Origin: Pseudofabraea citricarpa
Lineage: Eukaryota; Ascomycota; Leotiomycetes; Helotiales; Dermateaceae
Assembly: GCA_029641185.1 (NCBI GenBank)
Contig: JAPWGK010000011.1
Location: 310,001 to 374,000, forward strand
Direction: 5' to 3'
DNA length: 64,000 nucleotides
Part shown: one piece after another, positions 22,692 through 32,892 of the stretch
Position numbering within the stretch: the stretch's first letter is position 1
Layout: each line of letters opens with the position of its first letter
Position numbers and translations under genes: made by a program
The notes under the pieces: model-generated
Seen by the model: the letters and a program-made list of their open reading frames with translations, nothing else
Databases searched by the model: none
Told to the model about the DNA's origin: nothing

Positions 22692-25343
22692 CTAGCTATT
22701 CGCTTTGTGTTCTTGCATCATTTTACTACCGAGCTTATGAACCAGTGCGCCTATCCAGCTCTTTCTAGACGTCTTCACTGATGAATTATTAGAGTCTAGT
22801 TCAACTCCTGGAACTTGAGGCTCTTTTATCAATCTAGGCCATATCCCATTCTCACGTAGAATGTGTCCCATTCTCCCATTGTTTGCCGCTCTATCGAAAA
22901 GCGACATCCCACCTGGTTGAGATGCTGGTTTGAATCCGGTTTTAAGCTGATCCTCTACAATGCAGTACAAGGGATAATCAAAAGCAAACTCGAAAAATGA
23001 ATGTTCGAAGTAGGCATTTCCTTTACGTTTAGATATGAATGCTGTCCAGTGGCCAATTCCTACCTTGTCTCCTGCCGGAAATTGGTTTTGAACTGTCCAT
23101 AAAGCTTCAAGCCAGGTTTTGCCAGCATTGATACTATCTCTGCTTTCAAATAATTCAACGCAGACTCTATCAAGTTCGTTGAGTACCTCGATATGCTTTT
23201 CTCTAAGCGGGCCTTCAAGCCTGAGGGAGTACCGGATTAGTACGCTGACCAGATTCCCAAAGCCTTTTAGCACATTCTTCTGCATTTTTACTGCTTTTAA
23301 TAGTTGGAGATAGGCACCACAGAGCATCAAGTCAGGGTTATAAGAGCTCGAGGCTCCTGATCGCACGTATGCCCAAATGTCCGGTCGTTGCAAGTAGTCC
23401 TTCACCGTCCTGTGAAGGTACTGTACTTTGGCCCTGGACGACTCTCCGCTGTAGGCAGGGGCTTCTAGCAACCCTTTACAGCGGCTATTTAGACGTCGTC
23501 GCATCATTTCAGTTTTAAAATTGATCTCCTCCAGCGATAGATTCTTGACTTGGGTAGACATAGCTTGGTTGAATCCATCATCTGCAAAGGCCAGTGACAG
23601 GAGTGTGAGAGGCTCGTCTTCATGCGCTGCGCCAACTAATTGAAATAGCTTCGATGCTTGATCAAAGTACCGGGGGCTAAGACGATTTAAGATGTTCGAA
23701 AATAGTTCTTCTAGATCGGATGGCAAGAGAAGTAGTCTTTCCTGTAAGTCTGCAATACCATCACCATCCCGCAATCCTTCTAATAAGGACAAGATAACAA
23801 GGCGAACCCACAAAAACACACCAGATGCCTTAGTTGTGACTTCATTTATTAATCGTTCTGCTTCTAGAGGTTTTAAGCGCGCTAAGTTTTGGAACATATT
23901 GTTCCCTCCAAGTTTTGAGGAAACGAAGTTGTGAATATCTCCTCCAGTCAAGTCCTCTAGATGCAAAGAAGGTCGACGTTGGAATGCATCTTCAAATACA
24001 AGCCATGGCCTACTAGCTACGCATAGCTTGATATTTGGCTTTGTGGAGTAGTCGAGGACGAAATCTGCGAGCTCGTCACAATTGCCGTCGAATTCGTCTA
24101 GCCCGTCGATTGCGAAGAAGAATTTCAACTTTTCGTCTTGAGTTGATACAGACAACCCATACAAGAGTTCTTTCCACGTCCAAGGATGTAAGTCTCCCCC
24201 AAATAATTCATATGATCTCCACCTTTCTGGAAATATGGCTGAGATAAGATGAGTGCGGGTTCCGATCGAGTCGTAGAGAAGAGCTTGAAGTAGTCCCATC
24301 TTTGACATTTGCATTGATGTACCTGAATTCCAGAAGAAGAAACCAGCTGTCACAAGTGGGCATCCTTTGTTCCAGTAATTGAGGGATTGAAGAGTTTGTG
24401 GGTGTTTGTAGAGATACTTCATGAGTGTCGACTTGCCAGATCCAGGCTTTCCAGTTACCCAATACAGATTCTCGTTGCTTCGAAGCCACTGGGCAAAATT
24501 ATCCCAATGTGCGCGATATGTCCCTCTCTCCGTTTCATCATTCAAAGATATATTACTATCTTCAGGCATAACTGCCACTGGTACACTGGGTTCTTCTCCC
24601 CGACGAAAGATCCAATCAAACGTCTTAGTGTATGCATCCTCAATCCGCTCAAACCGATCGTCCATTTCACGAAATCGCAATTTTTCCAAGATTTGTGCCT
24701 TCATAATCTCTTCTCTCTGCGCCTTGGTCGCACCGGAGACCTTGGAGGAGAAAATCGCCATGTCTTGTTGATTTTGCGATCGCCAATCATATTGCTTGAC
24801 TGCATTCATAAGCTCTTTCTGCCATTTTCTAATCTCTTCCAAGGATCCTGGGTCATGCTGGCCCGTCTCATATAGTCGTCGTGATCCTGCACTGGAAAGC
24901 TGGTTTCTGAGGGATACCAGAAGCGTCGTGTCAATTTGTCGTCTGTACTGTTCCAATCGCTTTGACAGCCCCTCAATCTTGTCTTCATTCCAGACACTCT
25001 TCAGAGCCTGCCGAAAACTATTCCAAGCTTTTACTTTTCCATCGACTTGTAATCCTTGGATAACACCTATCAGCTCCAGCGCAACTTTGTTACACTGACT
25101 AGAAAGCTCCAACAATTGCACGTCCGTTTTACTCTGCTGCGATGAAGTGCCTATTTCTGGATGCATCAAATCCTTGCTTAGATCTTGTAGACTACTTGTA
25201 ATAGTCTCAAGTTCTAAACTTGCGACCAGTTTGCCATCAGCAGATTTATAAATCTCGTGCCCTTTGGAAACGAGATCACTTGTGAAGCTTATCAACTGAA
25301 TTATGTTAGAAGCGAGCCCCAATGCCGTGAGTGGATCAGCCAT
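22692..25343 (-). CDS. NACHT-domain STAND protein, intronless, without clear C-terminal repeats
   Basis: A second fungal NLR-like ATPase, 883 aa in one exon. The N terminus (MADPLTALGLASNIIQLISF) is the helical domain common at the start of fungal STAND proteins, followed by a long helical/coiled-coil stretch to about residue 245. NACHT: P-loop GKPGSGKS at residues 298-305, Walker B FFFAIDGLDEFDG at 408-420, then KLCVASRPW (sensor) and a winged-helix region. The last 250 residues contain no WD40 or TPR array; one ankyrin-like segment (MSLFDRAANNGRMGHILREN) sits near the end. It may be a short STAND form or one that has lost its repeats. The start ATG at 25343 gives the expected family N terminus. 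Confidence 0.88.
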   Translation of the reverse strand: MADPLTALGLASNIIQLISFTSDLVSKGHEIYKSADGKLVASLELETITSSLQDLSKDLMHPEIGTSSQQSKTDVQLLELSSQCNKVALELIGVIQGLQVDGKVKAWNSFRQALKSVWNEDKIEGLSKRLEQYRRQIDTTLLVSLRNQLSSAGSRRLYETGQHDPGSLEEIRKWQKELMNAVKQYDWRSQNQQDMAIFSSKVSGATKAQREEIMKAQILEKLRFREMDDRFERIEDAYTKTFDWIFRRGEEPSVPVAVMPEDSNISLNDETERGTYRAHWDNFAQWLRSNENLYWVTGKPGSGKSTLMKYLYKHPQTLQSLNYWNKGCPLVTAGFFFWNSGTSMQMSKMGLLQALLYDSIGTRTHLISAIFPERWRSYELFGGDLHPWTWKELLYGLSVSTQDEKLKFFFAIDGLDEFDGNCDELADFVLDYSTKPNIKLCVASRPWLVFEDAFQRRPSLHLEDLTGGDIHNFVSSKLGGNNMFQNLARLKPLEAERLINEVTTKASGVFLWVRLVILSLLEGLRDGDGIADLQERLLLLPSDLEELFSNILNRLSPRYFDQASKLFQLVGAAHEDEPLTLLSLAFADDGFNQAMSTQVKNLSLEEINFKTEMMRRRLNSRCKGLLEAPAYSGESSRAKVQYLHRTVKDYLQRPDIWAYVRSGASSSYNPDLMLCGAYLQLLKAVKMQKNVLKGFGNLVSVLIRYSLRLEGPLREKHIEVLNELDRVCVELFESRDSINAGKTWLEALWTVQNQFPAGDKVGIGHWTAFISKRKGNAYFEHSFFEFAFDYPLYCIVEDQLKTGFKPASQPGGMSLFDRAANNGRMGHILRENGIWPRLIKEPQVPGVELDSNNSSVKTSRKSWIGALVHKLGSKMMQEHKANS

Positions 25344-26373
25344 GGCTAGACTTGGAAGAGCTAAGAATTGGCCGCGGTGTCTGATATAGCTCTGTTACTA
25401 TTGAGACTGCAGATGGGAATCTAAGGGAATGATGATGATGATGGAAATAACGTCGTGATGAGAGATTTGAGGTTGCAGCTTGCGGCAGGCTTAGTTGGGC
25501 TCAGCTCGGGGCTGAGCATGAATGAAGATTCCCATTGGTAGGGCTCATGAGGCCTTGCCGTATGCCTGCCCATCGTGATCGTTACGCCACCAAGGAAACA
25601 AACAACAAAATTAAAATATTTGAAAATTCTTGATTCAATTCCATCTGATTGTAAAATTCCAAACGATTCACTTTGTTGCTGTTTCTGTTTTCTGTTTTTC
25701 CATTTTCCTTTTCTCCTTTTCGTTTTAGAGGCGGCGGCGGGGTTTGCATTCTACACTTCAGAGTTGAAGCGATGCGCACTCTTAACTTACCTTGGTAGGT
25801 AGATTTGTTTTGCTGTCAAAGTGAAGCACTTCCAAAAAAGGAAGAGAGAGGGAAACGGATTAAATGGATCTAAACTGGTTTCGTCTTCTGCTTCCAGTGT
25901 CTCAAGTTCAATGAAAACTCCAGTTAGCAGCCTCAAGTCATTTCTAATACTCGAGATATTTTTTGGACAAATGCGCCACACGGCTTTCGCCGATATAACC
26001 AAAAGTGAGGTGCATGTGCTACTTTATCCAGCGCATCACTAGATGGTCTTGGTGCACCAGTGGTCACACCAGTTGAGTCTCTGTTAATGGATGCTTAGTA
26101 ATACAAATAAGCACACATTTAGAGCCTTGCCCACCTGGCAAAACATCACACATATCGTTATTGATCCCCAATTCCATCAACCCGACACAGCCACTACTTA
26201 CGTGTACAAATTATTCATTCGCCAAGATGAATGAATTTACGGTTGAGATACGAGAGGATATATCTGTCACTAAAGGAGTTTTTGATATGTCGTTTAGAAA
26301 TCAGGCAAGGGTCTAATGTTTAACAATCCCGCCAAAAAGTAGAGACAAGCCTGATCCAGGAGATGAGCTTGGT
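25344..26373. other. Intergenic between the NACHT gene and the HET pseudogene
   Basis: Promoter side of the NACHT gene, including a (GAT)n-like run at about 25429-25442. Short frames on both strands at 25575-26042 show no recognisable domain. Confidence 0.45.
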
Positions 26374-28010
26374 TCGAGAAGCAGAAGAGATCAAGTTTGT
26401 AAAGGATGTTTCTGGATACACCTATTTGATCTAGCCAAAATCAAGGACTTTGACCTCGCTCTGTTATTTCAAGCTGAGGATCTTGGAGAAAGCGCAGCCA
26501 GGGGTTGCCAGCTTTGTGGAATCCTTTTAGAGGGGCCATTTTTCTAAGCTTTCGGGTTATTACAAAATATAGAAAAGGAAACTTATGTTTGAACAGTACT
26601 TTTTTGGTGTCAATGGTAAAGGCTCGTTATACATACACCTCTTGTTCCGTGATCTCAAGTTTACTAGCATCGAACTTTACAAATTACCTGGGTATACAGT
26701 TCATTTGGATCGATTCCTTTTGCATAATTCAGGATAGCCAAGAGAACTGGGAGCTGGAATGATCCCGCATGGCCTTTATCTACTCTTCCAGCTTTCTCAA
26801 TATTACAGCAACCACTTGTGCTGATAGTACTGCCACATTGTTCCATAATCGATGGACTACAGAAAGCCACCACACCATTGTTTTATATCAGATTAAAAAG
26901 TCTAAAACAAAATCCAGGAAGAACGAAAATTTAGTTTATGTTCGAGAGCAGCCACATGATGAGCGTATGAAAGGCACCCTTGTAAGTAAAACACCAAAGA
27001 TGCGAAGAAATTAATATAAAACTAACCAAAATACAGATGACTAGAGCTTGGGCATTTCCAGAGCGCTTTTTGGAATCTCGTACAATACATTTTACTTTAG
27101 CAGAGTTGTGCTGGGAATTTAAAACTGGAAATTTCTATGAGTGTAATGGAGATAAGATTGAAAGATTTGAACCAAGATGGACACGAAGGGATCTCAATTC
27201 TTGGTACGGCACCGTAGAAGAGTATTCCAGACTTTATCTTACTTATCCTTCAGATAAGCTGCCTGTACTGTTTGGCGTTTGTTCATCTTATCACCTCGAA
27301 ATTGGGTCACAATAGCTTGTGGGCTTGTGGTCCAACGATATACTTAGGGGTTTACTCTAGGCTGTCGAGGAACCATTTGGGGAATGCGACGATGACCACG
27401 CTGTCGAAATCTTTCGCGCCATCCCTTACAGAGCTCTCACATGGTCATGAGGATCTATAGACTCTAAACCCACCGAAAGAAGTCGAAATAGCCATGGAGT
27501 CCCAATTGAGTATCATGGACACTTTGACTTTGAATGGGTGCCAGCTCCAGGATTCAAAGTACTTGAGGCATTTACTAATGTTATTGGGGCAAATTTATAC
27601 GGTCAAGTCAGTAATGGAATGATTACATTGGAAGGGAAATTTATTGCATCGACGCATGTGTGTCCAGAACTATCTACATCGTATTGTTCTTACAGATTAT
27701 TTTTCGAAGAGGTTGAAGACAAGCATAACAATGGAAACATATGTTCTAAAAGATCTTCAGCGTATGGTTCTCTGATAGCAGATATACCGTTCGAGGAGTC
27801 TACTTTGGATGAAAATATGTGTGCAGATTAGGATTATGTTGCATCCTGCTCGCAACAAGAGATGAAGTAGTTGAGAACCAAAATATGTTGGTCGTAAAAT
27901 GTTCCGATTGCCCTAGAAAATACAAAAGAGTTGGGATAGCTCGGTGTGATGCTAATAAGATGACGAGGATTTGGAAAAAGGCAGCACCGGAGACATTTCA
28001 GCTCATATGA
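26374..28010 (+). pseudogene. Broken HET-domain (heterokaryon incompatibility) gene
   Basis: Conserved HET-protein landmarks appear in order but are interrupted. An N-terminal Cys pair region (VCKGC, GCQLC) reads from about 26389 until a TAA at 26545. The HET core FIWIDSFCIIQDS lies in another frame (26505-26762) and is stopped by TGA at 26760 just before SRMAFIYSSSF. A proper 55-base intron (26982-27036) then leads to MTRAWAFPERFLESRTIHFT and YPSDKLPVLFG. Further in-frame stops are TAG at 27313, TAG at 27358 and TGA at 27448; the last two fall where family members have Trp (LLW, TWSW). The frame changes again near 27800 before a tail typical of the family (CCILLATRDE). Loss looks like point mutation rather than a large deletion. 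HET proteins trigger cell death on nonself contact; this copy should be dead. Confidence 0.85.
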
Positions 28011-28110
28011 ATCAAGAAAAATTCATTTTTGTCCCATTTTTCTTTCTCTTTTTGGAAAACATTAGTGCTTGAAAATTTGGGTTCGTTTACATTGCTCGTT
28101 CTCGTTTATC

Positions 28111-28130
28111 TACCTAGGTATACCTAGGTA
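28111..28130. repeat. Perfect 20-bp palindrome TACCTAGGTATACCTAGGTA
   Basis: The palindromic 10-mer TACCTAGGTA is duplicated head to tail, making the whole 20 bp its own reverse complement. Related CCTAGGTA or CTAGGTAG words occur in other intergenic parts of the window (near 3233, 13931, 55171). Confidence 0.9.
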
Positions 28131-30125
28131 CCTTAGGCTACTTAATTAATCTACCGATGAAAAGCGAGAGAAAGCAGGTAGGCTTCAACAATACATCGAA
28201 ACTTCTTTTAGCTCTTTAACATGCTAATAACTGCCTGAGCACTGATACAATGTGTATAAATTATTCTTATCAGGAATTCTGTGTGCAGAAAATTCTTTGT
28301 TCGATATAAGTCTAAGGACAAAGGGGTATGAAACTAGTATGCTTCCTATTATACATTGCATACCACACGTTGCTGTCAAGCCGTGAACTCGATCTTCCTT
28401 TTAACAGACTTGTCCTCCAACGAATTTTCAGGGCATGAAGAAAATCGACATCCTGCTTCGGACTGACGATCATCTTACGCGAGCTACGGTGCTGAATCCC
28501 TGTTATAGTCTAAAGGATAGGAGAAAGCTAGATTATCCAGCTCAAGGGTGTCGGCAGAATCATGTTGACGCTATTGAAAACCAAGAGAAAAGACCTTCTC
28601 GGCTTTAGTGTCAACTTCCAAGAACGCTTTTATTTGGCAGTCTAGTATGTGTGGTAAAAGCTATCGTAACAAGGTTGACAGGAGAAAGTCCTTTTCTGAA
28701 AAGATTGAAGCGTACTTGGTTCTGATTATTAGGAAGCTATTTATGATTAGAAGTTGGCACATTGTTCTACCTTACTGTTCGCTACTCCGCTATACCCTAT
28801 TTTTCTAATGATGAAGGCTTACCTTTCCTGCATTTGTGTTTTCTTTTTGACTTGAGCCTGATTAATATGATATTAATAATTAAAAAGTAATCAGAATAAA
28901 AACATAACTTGGTCTTTGGGGCACCCACTCCAGTTTCCTAATAATGAGGGATTTCCTCTGGCTAAAATTTCATCACTTGAACTTGAATTTCCAAGACCTA
29001 AGCTTGAAAAAATTTACATACACATTTTACCATCATTATTAATCGTAGCCGTATCCGAAAACGAGCAGTGAAACACCTAGACGCAAATAGCCACTAATAG
29101 CTGCGAAATTCCAAATGCCAAGTAAAGTTCCCTGGTACATCTGTGCGGATTCATCGATAATGAATGCTTTTTGAGTCTTACTCGTTGACGTATTAAGGCT
29201 TGGAGTATCCTACTCATAGTGAGAAAGGACTTCTAGCGGAATGATTTCGAAGTGTGACTAGTTTAGTAAATTTTAAGAATCCTCACGTAAAACTGCTTTA
29301 GGCGTCTAACATCTTCATTCTGATGAAATTCAAATCAGCACAAGTTCCGCGCCTCCATTTTTACACTATGTCTTCTGACAAGCAATTAAGAACAATAGAC
29401 TTAAATCTCATGTGCGTAAATTAACAAGAAGTGAAGGATCATGACATCTTGTATCACATCTGAGCTGAATCCCGATTTCTCAATATGATCCGTGATTATG
29501 CTAAGAGCTTAAAAATAGGTTGGGTACATCAGAGGAATCGAGACAAGGATATTGCCTCATTGTTACCGTTTATCGCATCAGGTAGATGTGGCGATAATAG
29601 CATCACGAGCTATGCAGTGCCACGAAGGTATGAATTAACAGTCGTATTTTAACGTTGGCTTAAGAAATTTCGTATAGGATTTGATGTGATTGGATACATA
29701 ATTGCGGGGCTATACGACTCATGATACTAAGCGACCGAAGCGGGCTGCCGATCTTGGTCATTGTCAAGTGGAGCAAACGTGGAAGACGAACGTTATTTAA
29801 TCTTCTAACTTCAAGGTTTACTTTTTAGTTCGGCCTCTAAGGCTCATCGCGCTGAATGATGATCATCAAAAATGTTGTTTTGACTTCGGACTCGCTCCGA
29901 ACCACTTCCAACCAATCACGACTGCTCCGTAAGCCGTACATTTACCAGCAAAGCTTTTACCAAGCAGCCACCTGAGCTTTTTCTTTTTGAGTTCACAACT
30001 ATACCAAGAGCAATATTCGTCATCATAGCTTTTTGTTAATTTCGTCAAGGGAGGAAGGATTCTAGTGAAGGAAACGACTATGAATGCGAAGATGGCGAAT
30101 GATGACTTCACCGGAGGTTGAGACC

Positions 30126-30131
30126 TATAAG
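30126..30131 (+). promoter_or_regulatory. TATA-like box of the FAD oxidase gene
   Basis: TATAAG lies 101 bases before the ATG at 30227 and is followed by a CA-rich leader, as expected for a fungal core promoter. Confidence 0.5.
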
Positions 30132-30226
30132 AATGGACGTTGTTCTTTCACCATAAACACCACCCACACTTCACTTCAGTCACCTACATTCGTTAAGAAA
30201 CTAGGAACTTGATTAAAGTCGCAAAA

Positions 30227-31996
30227 ATGGCCTTTCTTGCAGCCGCTCTCCTGGCGATTTCCACGACGAAGGCCTTTGGTGTTACAGCATTATCAGCAGA
30301 TCAAGCTGTATCAGCTTTGACATCAGCAGGCAGTTGTGTACGTTAATTCTATCCCGGATACAATAAAAATTGAGCTAATAATCAAATTAGTGTTCCTCCC
30401 TACAGGCCCAACTTCCTGGAAAAGTGTTCTTCAGTAATGACACAACAAGTTACAATGCAGCAATTGATCCTTACTGGTCAACTCAGGCACAGGATCTGAA
30501 GCCAATATGCGTTGTCCAACCTGCATCCACTGAGGATGTATCGACTGCAGTGACCATTCTGAACGAGGCATACAAGCTCTCGATGCCAGGGTGTCAATTT
30601 GCCATTAGAAGCGGAGGGTATGTCGCGTCACAAGAGGAACAGTTTATATGATGACATACTAACTCAGTATACAGGCATACTCCTTGGGCTGGTGCAAACA
30701 ACATCGAAGGCGGCGTAACAATTGATCTTCAGAACCTTAACATGGTCGAACCGTCGCAAGATCGTACACAAGTGGCTCTAGGACCCGGTAACAGATGGAG
30801 TGACGTGTATTCTGTGCTTGATCCTCAGAATATGACAGTGGTTGGTGGACGTTCGTTCACAGTTGGCGTAGGAGGTCTGCTATTGAGTGGTAAGCTCAAT
30901 TCACATCCGATTTTCTGTCACCAAAGCTAAATATCGAAGCTGGACTATCGTTCTTCACTCCTAGGTTTGGATTACCTTGCGATAATATCTTAAATTACGA
31001 GGTTAGATTTTCAGCATATTGCATGACAAAATGCTAGTATACTAATGCTGTTACTAGGTCGTTCTTTCTACCGGAGAGGTTGTCAATGCCAACATCAGCT
31101 CCAATGCAGACCTTTACAAGGCACTGAAGGGCGGCTCCAACAACTTCGGTGTTGTGACTAGATTCGATGCAAAGTCTTTTGATCAAGGCGATTTCTGGGG
31201 TGGCGTCGCCAGCTTCGACGTTTCAGAGATATCCCAACAATTTGAGAACTTCGAATCATTTGCGAAGACCGAAAACTATGACCCATTCGCACAGCTCACC
31301 GTCTTGTATATGTGGGCTGGGAATCAGACATTATCAATGAACCATATGCACTACACCAATCCCGAACCCACGCCTTTCCCAGCAACATTCAAGAACTTTA
31401 CCGATATGCCACGAATCAGTGACACTTTCCGTGTGGCAAGTTTGTCGAACTTTACCGATGAACTCAAATCTTTGGGAGAGGAGAAGCGCCTTTTCGCTAC
31501 AGCTACATATGGTAACAGCGCAGCTATGATGCAGTCCTTCTTTGATCTTGCAACCGAATCTTCGACCAAATTAAGAGAACTTTCTTCAGACCTCTCATTT
31601 GTCGTGTCCCACCAACCGTTCCCTCAGCTTTATACCTCCAAAGCCGAACAAAACGGAGGAAACTCGCTGGGCTTGAATGCCGAAGATGGTGATCTAACGA
31701 TTGTCGATGTCACTCTTACTTGGACACAGAGCACAGATGACGAGCAAATTTATGCGGAAATACGAGCTTTACTTGATGCTGCAGGTGCGAGAGCAACTGA
31801 GTTGGGTGTTGACAATGAGTATCTTTTCATGAACTACGCTGCGAAGTGGCAAGATCCTATCGCTGGTTATGGTGAGCAGGCTGTAGCGGAGTTGAGGGCT
31901 GCCAGCTTGAAGTACGATCCTGGCCAGTTATTTCAAATTGCGGTTCCAGGAGGATACAAACTAGGCATCAGCAATGAAACTACAACCAGCTATTAG
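30227..31996 (+). CDS. Secreted FAD-linked oxidoreductase, berberine-bridge-enzyme type
   Basis: A vanillyl-alcohol-oxidase-fold flavoenzyme, probably secreted, oxidising a small alcohol, amine or sugar; the substrate is unknown. Five exons: 30227-30337, 30406-30617, 30675-30889, 30940-31001, 31058-31996 (512 aa; introns 68, 57, 50 and 56). The N terminus (MAFLAAALLAISTTKAFG) is a signal peptide. The FAD-binding PCMH region has IRSGGHTPWAGA, created across intron 2, whose His is the usual covalent flavin attachment site, then VGVGGLLLSAGLSFFTPRFGLPCDN and LYKALKGGSNNFGVVT. The Cys of bicovalent family members is not seen in the SAGLSFF loop. The C terminus carries the BBE segment (LFMNYAAKWQDPI, LKYDPGQLFQIAVPGGYKL). 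Confidence 0.9.
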
Positions 31997-32892
31997 GAGA
32001 AGTGGTGGCAAGTCCGGGATCGCGAGCACGGAGTTGTAAAAAGTTGAAATTACGATCTAAATGTATGAGATGTATTGGTATCACTTTGTAGCGCTTTTAC
32101 TTCAGTCGATTACAATAAACCGTTTTCATCCACAGATATTCAAGTCATATCGTTATCAAAAACATGCCAACATAAATAAATAAAAAACGTGCCTGAGCAG
32201 AGATGAAAGATATTTCGAGCCGAATAGACTTAATCTACGGGAGCTACTCTGAAGAAGAAGTATAATCGAAAACGAGGGTGGCTCTAGGCGGCTTAAGTGT
32301 TAAACTAGTTGAGAAAAAGAACTAAGAAAGATGAAAAAGGGTTGGGTGATTTAATCTCAAGGCTTTTCAGGTCCAACTCGAAGGGAAATGGAGCGTCTCA
32401 CTGTAAAACACAGGTGGTGCAACTCAACTGCTTGATGGCTGGGCTTGAGGTTATGACTAAAAAGCCATCGGGATGCTCGAGCAATTTTACAGCTACCGTA
32501 AATCAGACAACGCCGGCAAAATTGGCACTATTCATTTTAACCTGCACTGCAGTACTTAAGCGACAAGAAAAAGGGGGACTTACTTCCAAGAATCGCTTAC
32601 GGAATTAACCCACGTGATAGTGGGGCTCCGTTATCATGGCGATCACGGCCGCGGGGTTTGCTGTGCTGTGTGCTTCATTTTCTTAGACAGCTTACATATC
32701 CGACAGCTCCAACACCATTGCTCAGCCATCAATCAGCCTCATCTCTTGACATCGATGTTGATCATGATGCAATGAGTCAGATTTTAATGCAAACCTAAGT
32801 CCGCTAAACCCGATATAAAGGCCTCAACAAAATCCTTGAATCTGGCGGGTATTTTCCGGTCTCTATCAAAACTGAACAGACTGTTCTATAGA
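31997..32892. other. Intergenic between the two flavoenzyme genes
   Basis: No gene is seen; the frame at 32309-32608 lacks an ATG start. The promoter elements of the downstream gene are listed separately. Confidence 0.5.
32773..32820 (+). promoter_or_regulatory. TGAGTCA site and TATA box upstream of the flavin monooxygenase gene
   Basis: TGAGTCA at 32773-32779 is a consensus site for bZIP factors of the Gcn4/CpcA or AP-1 type. TATAAAG at 32814-32820 is 73 bases before the ATG at 32893. Binding is inferred from motif only. Confidence 0.5.

Larger units (their letters stand above)
28011..30226. other. Gene-poor AT-rich spacer
   Basis: About 2.2 kb with no supportable gene, tRNA or transposon. 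It contains the 20-bp palindrome listed separately. The minus-strand frame 29866-30111 begins with a signal-like hydrophobic stretch but has GTG, not ATG, as its first codon. TATAAG at 30126-30131 probably serves the next gene. Confidence 0.5.

Noticed and set aside
29866..30111. Minus-strand 81-aa frame with a signal-peptide-like start, a possible small secreted effector
   Set aside because: The first codon is GTG, there is no ATG in frame, and it has few cysteines and no promoter elements.
28011..30226. Decayed transposon in the AT-rich spacer
   Set aside because: No terminal repeats, target duplications, or transposase or reverse-transcriptase motifs could be found in any frame.
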